This document shows, in pieces, positions 59,016-64,000 of a DNA stretch of 64,000 nucleotides. How positions within the stretch are numbered: the stretch's first letter is position 1; every line of letters begins with the position of its first letter. Both the position numbers and the translations under genes were made by a program. The stretch is taken from the NCBI RefSeq assembly GCF_003590095.1, contig NC_039478.1, positions 5,642,001 to 5,706,000 of the forward strand, in the 5' to 3' direction. The notes under the pieces were generated by a model. That model searched no databases and was not told the DNA's origin. It worked only from the letters and a program-made list of their open reading frames with translations. The stretch comes from Trichoplusia ni. Lineage: Eukaryota; Arthropoda; Insecta; Lepidoptera; Noctuidae.

Positions 59016-59220
59016 TTTAAGGGTTCCTGATCTAAAGAGTAAAACGAAACACTATTATAAGACGCTTATGTCTAACTTTACGTCTGTCTCTTACCAGGCT
59101 ACATTCAGGAACGGTGATATCTAGACAGCTGCAATTTTCTAAGATCAAGTAGGTATGTATTTCTGCTATAGCTATAAAAACTTGTGACGCGAGTCAGTCT
59201 CCTAATTTGCTGGTATTTTT
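59016..59220 (+). repeat. Longest 'TTAGGGTTCC' repeat copy
   Basis: It starts 'ttaagggttcctgatctaaa', then 'accaggctacattcaggaac', 'ggtgatatctagacagctgc', 'gctatagctataaaaact', and ends 'gacgcgagtcagtctcctaa', 'tttgctggtattttt'. Both ends can be aligned to the other copies, so it approaches full length but is strongly diverged. Confidence 0.55.
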
Positions 59221-59928
59221 TGTTTTGATGAAAGTTGTTTATTATCATAAATAGAAAGCCCTTAATTTATAATGTGACTGGGGTCTCTTAAGGCACGTTG
59301 TATAAAAGTGCTTAACTTTGTTTGAAAGGATTTATATCCCTAAGGGTTACTTTTAAGAACATAAAAATAGATTATGTTAATTTTATAGAGTATTAGATCT
59401 GTATGGGAATTTAAGTATAAAGACGTGATCAATGTCGTAAAACTAGATAATAGAAAACTGTGTATGAGGTCGTAAGATCTGACTGATACGTCAGATGCAT
59501 CAGTTTGAGTAGTCATGATGGACAAAATCAAAATAAAACGAGCGATTTTGAACTTTTGTGAAAAAAGAAAACACCTGATCCACTAATTTAAATATTTATA
59601 ATAAACCTAAATTTTAGTTTCTTGAAGAAAACAAGATTATAATTGTCAAAAACACGACATGTACGCCTGAGGTTCTTACTTTTTTATTGAGAATTTTCTA
59701 AGGTTTTTTCTGAAGAAAAAGAAAAACCCATTCGATGTTTTGTCGTGCTTTTTATATTATCAACTTCCTCTACACATAAGTTTTCAGCATTAAATTTCGT
59801 TGAAATACTTTTATCAAAGCAATAGCAGTTTAAATTTCAATGTCTACGAAGAAACTGACTGCCAAATAATGGTATCTACTTCATAGCTGCCTTTATCACC
59901 ATATACATTAATTGACATCTAAAAGTGA
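59221..59928. other. AT-rich non-coding DNA
   Basis: Nothing recognised. Confidence 0.45.
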
Positions 59929-60480
59929 TCAATAAATTTTCACCAGTAAAATGAGTTCTGGAGGTAAAATGGAAAGTCGCAGTGATGACACAATAATACA
60001 GATGCTTGTGCTGACAAACACCTTAGCACGGAAACAAGCAACATTTCTCCGTTCTACTGCAGGGCACAAGCCCCTACCCATATTACGAAGGTTTGCATTT
60101 TGCAAGCATATTTCCTCCAAACACTGAAGCTGATTAAATCACACAAGTGTATTAAGCCGACCAATCAAAGTCATGTCACTTGAAATAAGCCCCATTAGAA
60201 GTTTTTTGACTATGCTATTGCGATGTAGCATTGAATGAGCTCTAAGTCTCCTTCTAAAAAGGGAACGACTCTTTGGTGCATTTTTAGTATGCTTTCCATC
60301 CAAACTTTCTATCAGTAATTACTTCCTTTACTGAATCATATTTGCGACCCTATGCCACAATTTTCCGTCTTGTTCTTTTCTCATCTGAGCCTGATTGGAG
60401 AGTCTGTAAATTTCCTGAATAAGTAAGGTACTGTCTATTGGAGTTCTTTTTTCGAATATGTGAAATTGACAGATCTGTTC
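59929..60480 (-). pseudogene. Possible decayed coding region
   Basis: On the minus strand several open stretches in different frames have protein-like text (for example EEICLQNANLRNMGRGLCPA and RRRLRAHSMLHRNSIVKKLL), interrupted by stops and apparent shifts. Base composition is more even than in flanking DNA. This could be an old gene copy or a mobile-element remnant; no family is recognised. Confidence 0.2.
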
Positions 60481-60530
60481 ATCTGCTTTCAATTTAATAC
60501 TAAAGCAAAAAGGTTGACTTAATTTTATAG

Positions 60531-60644
60531 ATTATTAAATGATGTAACGGTTTACTCACGCGTATTTATCGGGGTAGCCCGACTAGTTTCGGACCCAACC
60601 GGAGTCCTTAATCATGAGCAGACGCGGCGGGATCGCGAGTCAAA
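60531..60644 (+). repeat. Well-conserved copy of the 'GACCCAACCGGAGT' repeat
   Basis: It carries the same blocks as 46131-46250 in the opposite orientation. Both share the left boundary text 'attattaaatgatgtaacgg' and diverge after 'cgcgagtc'. Confidence 0.75.
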
Positions 60645-63399
60645 CTTAATTTTAAAGAGCCAAAATAAATTGGATTTAATGTCTTCGGTACTTAATGCCT
60701 AATATGCTCTAATAGTATTTGTAATAGAATAAATGAATTCGATTTTTATTTAACTAATGCTAAAAGCTATAATCAGATATAAGTGAAATATCAATAATCA
60801 GATCTCAATTAAATTAATTATACTTCAATTAGTGTCATTTTAAACTGATATATTTCATATAATTTACAACGGTTTCGTAAAAAAGAAATTTATTATAGTT
60901 GGTGATGTAATTTAGATAAAAAGCACTTTAAATGAATCCTTTATAGAGGTAAAAGATGTACTGAAACTACAAACTTACGTATGTGAAGGCACGTAATACA
61001 CTACGTAACGAAATGATGAACACAGACCGATAAATCAATTTCGTCCGATTTTTTATCTTTCACCCTGTGTCGAAACACAAATAGGATTTCACGTAAGCTG
61101 AAATTGAATTTCTGAAGACGACGTCGTAAATACGTCGTTACAAAAAAGTACCTGTAAATAGGTGATTCTTCGATTGTTTTCCAGATCTTTTTCAAACGAA
61201 TGACTTTATTTCGGGGTACATATGTCTTTGCATAATGCCTTAATAAAATGTACAAACAGATTCGGTTGAAAGCTCGCCTCCGCGCTCTTACGGAATACCG
61301 AATTGAAGTGGCAAATATACTTTCACACGTTCACACGAAAACGTTGGGAGTCGAGAATCTAATTTTTAATGGCTCTCCAGGACCTCAATGTGACTTATTA
61401 AAAGAATTGTTTAACTTCTTTTTGTCGTCCATATTAAATTTATAGAATTTTTAACAAACAAATTAATTAGTTTATTTTTTCCTTTACGGATTTTTTATTA
61501 TACTCGGTGTTTTTTTGGGTTATATAACGTAGCACCTGACATTGCAGAAGATTTTTCTAGAAGTAAAAAATATGAAACAATATATAATTGCCAGGCAATA
61601 ACTATTACAAAATTAAAATAGTTTTTCTATGAAACATGAATCAGAAGCTTCGTTTTAGAAAAAAAATACAAAAGTTTTTAAAATTTAAATTAATGTTATC
61701 AAAAATTTTAGTCCTAGCTTCATTTAATTTTAAAATACAAGTATGTTTGTCATGTTCATTCTTCTGAAATTATTCTAGCTCTGCGTCTTCACCCGTGGTC
61801 TAACCGATTTTGTTTTAGATGTAGCTTCATGGCATGGTATACCGTTTGTATGCCTATCAATAGACTATCCAATAGAACTCTGTTTTTAAGAATTGTCAGT
61901 AGGTTAACTCCCGTCAGATTCGAGTTCTGCTTCAAGGACATTGAGATCAAGTTCGTTCCCTGAAACCCAACACTAGCGCTAATTAGGTCTTAAAGATAGT
62001 GGTAGTAGATGTCAAACCATATCAAAACATAGCGTTATTGAAATAATGGAATAAAAATATACATAGAATGTCTGAAAGTGAATAGATGAAATTAACTCCT
62101 TGTATTTTTCTACATTTTCAGGTAATTTCCGTACATGCGACCCAACCGATGGATTCTATTTTCGTAAGTATTTTTTTCCGATTACTTTTTAAATCATGCA
62201 AATCATTACTAACAACCACATGGCAGTGCATTTTTTTCTTTAAGGTTTGTATATATTGTTTTATTTGCTTTATGACTATTTGTAGATATTTTTTGGAAGT
62301 ATATTGTTAAATTTACTATGATTTTCGAAGCATTTGATAAATTATTTAATATTTAGATGATGTAATATTAATCACAAAAAAAGCATTAGTTAATGTCATA
62401 AAATCCAATTTTCCTCATTGTTGAAAGATTTTTGGCGACATTTCCTGTAAGGTAAAACAGGACACGAGAAATACTGGAGAGAGAAAATAATATAAGAAAA
62501 ATCAAGAATATAACTTAGACAAATATCCTGCTTCTTTATTATGTGATCTTTAACCAGGATTGTGGTTGTGGAGGCGGTTCTTTATCTTTGAATCTTTAGA
62601 AAGAATGCAAGTTGGTACAGATTTTTGCCCCAATCATCAAAGTTAACATGTTTGGTTCGGAAACTGGGTAAATAGAATGTGCCAGACATCTTATCACATT
62701 TTGTAAATAATTAGTTTAACTACCGAATGTGTATCTTAACTTTAATTTTAATCTTGATTAATTACATTCTTATCATAATATTATGCAATTAACAATGTCC
62801 TCATGTCCGGACGATATTTTCGTACTGCATTTGCCAAAGGCATTACTTTCACGTAGTTGTAAACTATCTGTGTGTTATCTTTTAGTATCTGGTTGTATCA
62901 ATGCCATAGTATCGTAGGAGCGGGTTCCCGCATACATTATAGTTCGCGTTTGAACGCGGTAGCATCTCCGCACTTCATTCATTAGTCCCGTGGTCGTCTC
63001 CTAGCGCGTCTACTGCTGATAACTGTCTCCATATGCCACGCGGCTCACGTACCTATGTAAAGGAGTGAGTGCGTACCACGACTCGTCAATCGTTACCCGA
63101 CCTCTATGTTTATTGTCCGTGTTTTCCTGCTCCGTTTGTATACAATGAGCAATGTGCCCCACACTGCCATTAAATACAAGTTTTCTGCTAAACACTCACC
63201 ATTCAATCATCGGTGAAACCCGTTTTTATTTTACATATCTCTCTGTATATCATTATCTTCGTATGATACAAAGATTAGTCACCCTCTAATGAGTTTTCCT
63301 TGCGTTTAGCAGATGATTTCTATTCGATATCGCACGTTTCTTCTCTGTGTCAAACACACAAAAGCAGGAAAACGTTTGTATGTTTATATGTGCAGTTGC
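60645..63399. other. AT-rich DNA upstream of the promoter region
   Basis: A 65-codon ATG frame at 61248-61445 (starts MYKQIRLKARLRALTEYRIE) has natural composition but no further support. The DNA becomes GC-richer from about 62900. Confidence 0.35.
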
Positions 63400-63572
63400 A
63401 GAGTGATGTTGTGTTTTTATGCTGTTTATCAGTTGGTGTTGAGCGTGTGTGTCGCGTGCGGGCGTGTGCGTGCGTGTGTGTATGCGGCTGCAAGAGTGTG
63501 CGGCGCGGCGCGCGGCGTCGGTGTGGGTGTTCCTGTGTCGGTGCGAGGCGCGGCGGACGGCGGAGCGCGGTC
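63400..63572 (+). promoter_or_regulatory. CpG-rich core promoter region
   Basis: G+C rises abruptly. Text such as 'gtgcggcgcggcgcgcggcg' is dense in CpG, which is rare elsewhere in the window. No TATA box is seen at the expected distance. An arthropod initiator TCAGTC lies at 63571-63576, and no downstream promoter element is evident. This fits a TATA-less promoter of a regulated or widely expressed gene transcribed rightwards. Confidence 0.55.
63443..63486. repeat. Alternating purine-pyrimidine (GT/CG) tract
   Basis: The run 'gtgtgtgtcgcgtgcgggcg' followed by 'tgtgcgtgcgtgtgtgtatg' is mostly alternating Pu-Py, a sequence type able to adopt Z-DNA under negative supercoiling. It lies about 90 bases upstream of the initiator. 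Confidence 0.7.
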
Positions 63573-63699
63573 AGTCGGCGGCGCCAGTTCATTTCTGAGC
63601 GCCACGGGGCTGCCGCGCTCGCGTCGCGTAGAGCCCTAGCTCGCGATCCCAATAACTTTGTGCACTGGAAACTTTTCAAAGCGATTCCGGACGGATCCG

Positions 63700-63744
63700 A
63701 TGGCCGCGGATCGCTTTCGTTTCGAATTTCGAGTCGCGTCGTAA
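63700..63744 (+). CDS. Upstream ORF 1 in the leader
   Basis: A 14-codon frame (MAADRFRFEFRVAS) ending in TAA. The ATG has G at +4, a favourable context. If the leader is real, this uORF could reduce translation of the main frame. Confidence 0.3.
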   Translation: MAADRFRFEFRVAS

Positions 63745-63876
63745 AGTAAAACGTGCGAGCGATCATTGTTGCGTGTTTATACGAGTCGGTCGGTCTATTT
63801 TTGAATATTCTCTAAACGCTTGACGGCGAAGTTTTCGAAACGCAGCCCGCCGGAGCCGGGTTAACGGCCGCTGTGT

Positions 63877-63933
63877 ATGCAGCACGCCTGCATCACGTCT
63901 CTTGTGTTTTTGTTGACGGATTTTTGTTGTTAA
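63877..63933 (+). CDS. Upstream ORF 2 in the leader
   Basis: An 18-codon frame (MQHACITSLVFLLTDFCC) ending in TAA about 30 bases before the donor. Hydrophobic. It could act as a second uORF. Confidence 0.3.
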   Translation: MQHACITSLVFLLTDFCC

Positions 63934-63964
63934 CCTCCACAGTTGTATCCGACAAACGTTATCT

Positions 63965-63970
63965 GTAAGT
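63965..63970 (+). promoter_or_regulatory. Splice donor GTAAGT
   Basis: A consensus 5' splice site closing the candidate leader exon; the sequence after it turns AT-rich again. Confidence 0.5.
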
Positions 63971-64000
63971 ATGACCCCGGTTGATTTACGATACTAGCTT

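Larger units (their letters stand above)
63573..63964 (+). other. Candidate 5'UTR first exon
   Basis: From the A of the initiator (63573) to a GTAAGT donor at 63965. About 390 bases, GC-rich at first and more mixed later. No frame is open throughout from an ATG, so it is most likely non-coding leader, with the start codon in a later exon outside the window. Two short upstream ORFs lie in it (63700-63744 and 63877-63933). The actual start and exon end need transcript evidence. Confidence 0.5.

Noticed and set aside
63300..63766. Long open frames on both strands across the CpG island
   Set aside because: GC-rich DNA lacks stop codons. The products are Arg/Ala/His/Thr-rich low-complexity text on both strands, so they are a composition effect of the promoter and leader.

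Overview
The window looks like a stretch of a lepidopteran (moth or butterfly) nuclear genome, probably long introns or intergenic DNA. It is AT-rich (about one third G+C by eye). It has no bacterial or viral operon, no long uninterrupted gene, and no rRNA, tRNA gene or CRISPR array that I can see. The lepidopteran assignment rests on the interspersed repeats. These are non-autonomous Helitron-like elements with A|TC...CTAG|T ends, a Lep1-like element, tRNA-derived SINEs, LINE 3' tails containing the phrase 'cccagcagtgggac' in degraded forms, and several copies of a 'TTAGGGTTCC...' repeat that I associate with Lepidoptera from general knowledge. No database search was possible.

Coding content is sparse and mostly uncertain. 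The best internal exon is a GC-rich 81-bp segment at 40001-40081 (+) with canonical splice sites. The best transcription-start region is the CpG-rich block at 63400-63964 (+). It looks like a 5'UTR first exon with an initiator, two upstream ORFs and a GTAAGT donor, for a gene continuing past the right edge. Weaker exon candidates lie at 11085-11159 (+, ATG exon with perfect donor), 33581-33693 (+), 47433-47481 (+ microexon), 35746-35888 (-) and 3048-3359 (-, terminal exon with adjacent AATAAA). Small or medium ORFs with protein-like composition lie at 36958-37137, 40881-41132, 42610-42735, 49728-50204 and 56486-57085. I recognise no product for any of them. Open frames of 100 codons are expected by chance a few times in this much AT-rich DNA, so length alone proves nothing.

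Layout by region. 1-11 kb is mostly featureless AT-rich DNA with old LINE tails and one Lep1-like element. 11-15 kb has an ATG exon candidate, a nested pair of Helitron-like elements and a perfect 22-bp hairpin. 15-33 kb is sparse, with SINE and LINE relics. 33-43 kb has most of the exon and ORF candidates plus a 151-bp tandem duplication. 45-55 kb is rich in transposon relics, especially 50.1-52.2 kb, and carries three striking hairpins. 56.3-57.1 kb is a GC-shifted block of overlapping ORFs. 63.4-64 kb is the promoter and first exon. If the plus-strand candidates belong to one gene, they would be widely spaced exons of a long-intron transcription unit; transcript data would decide this.
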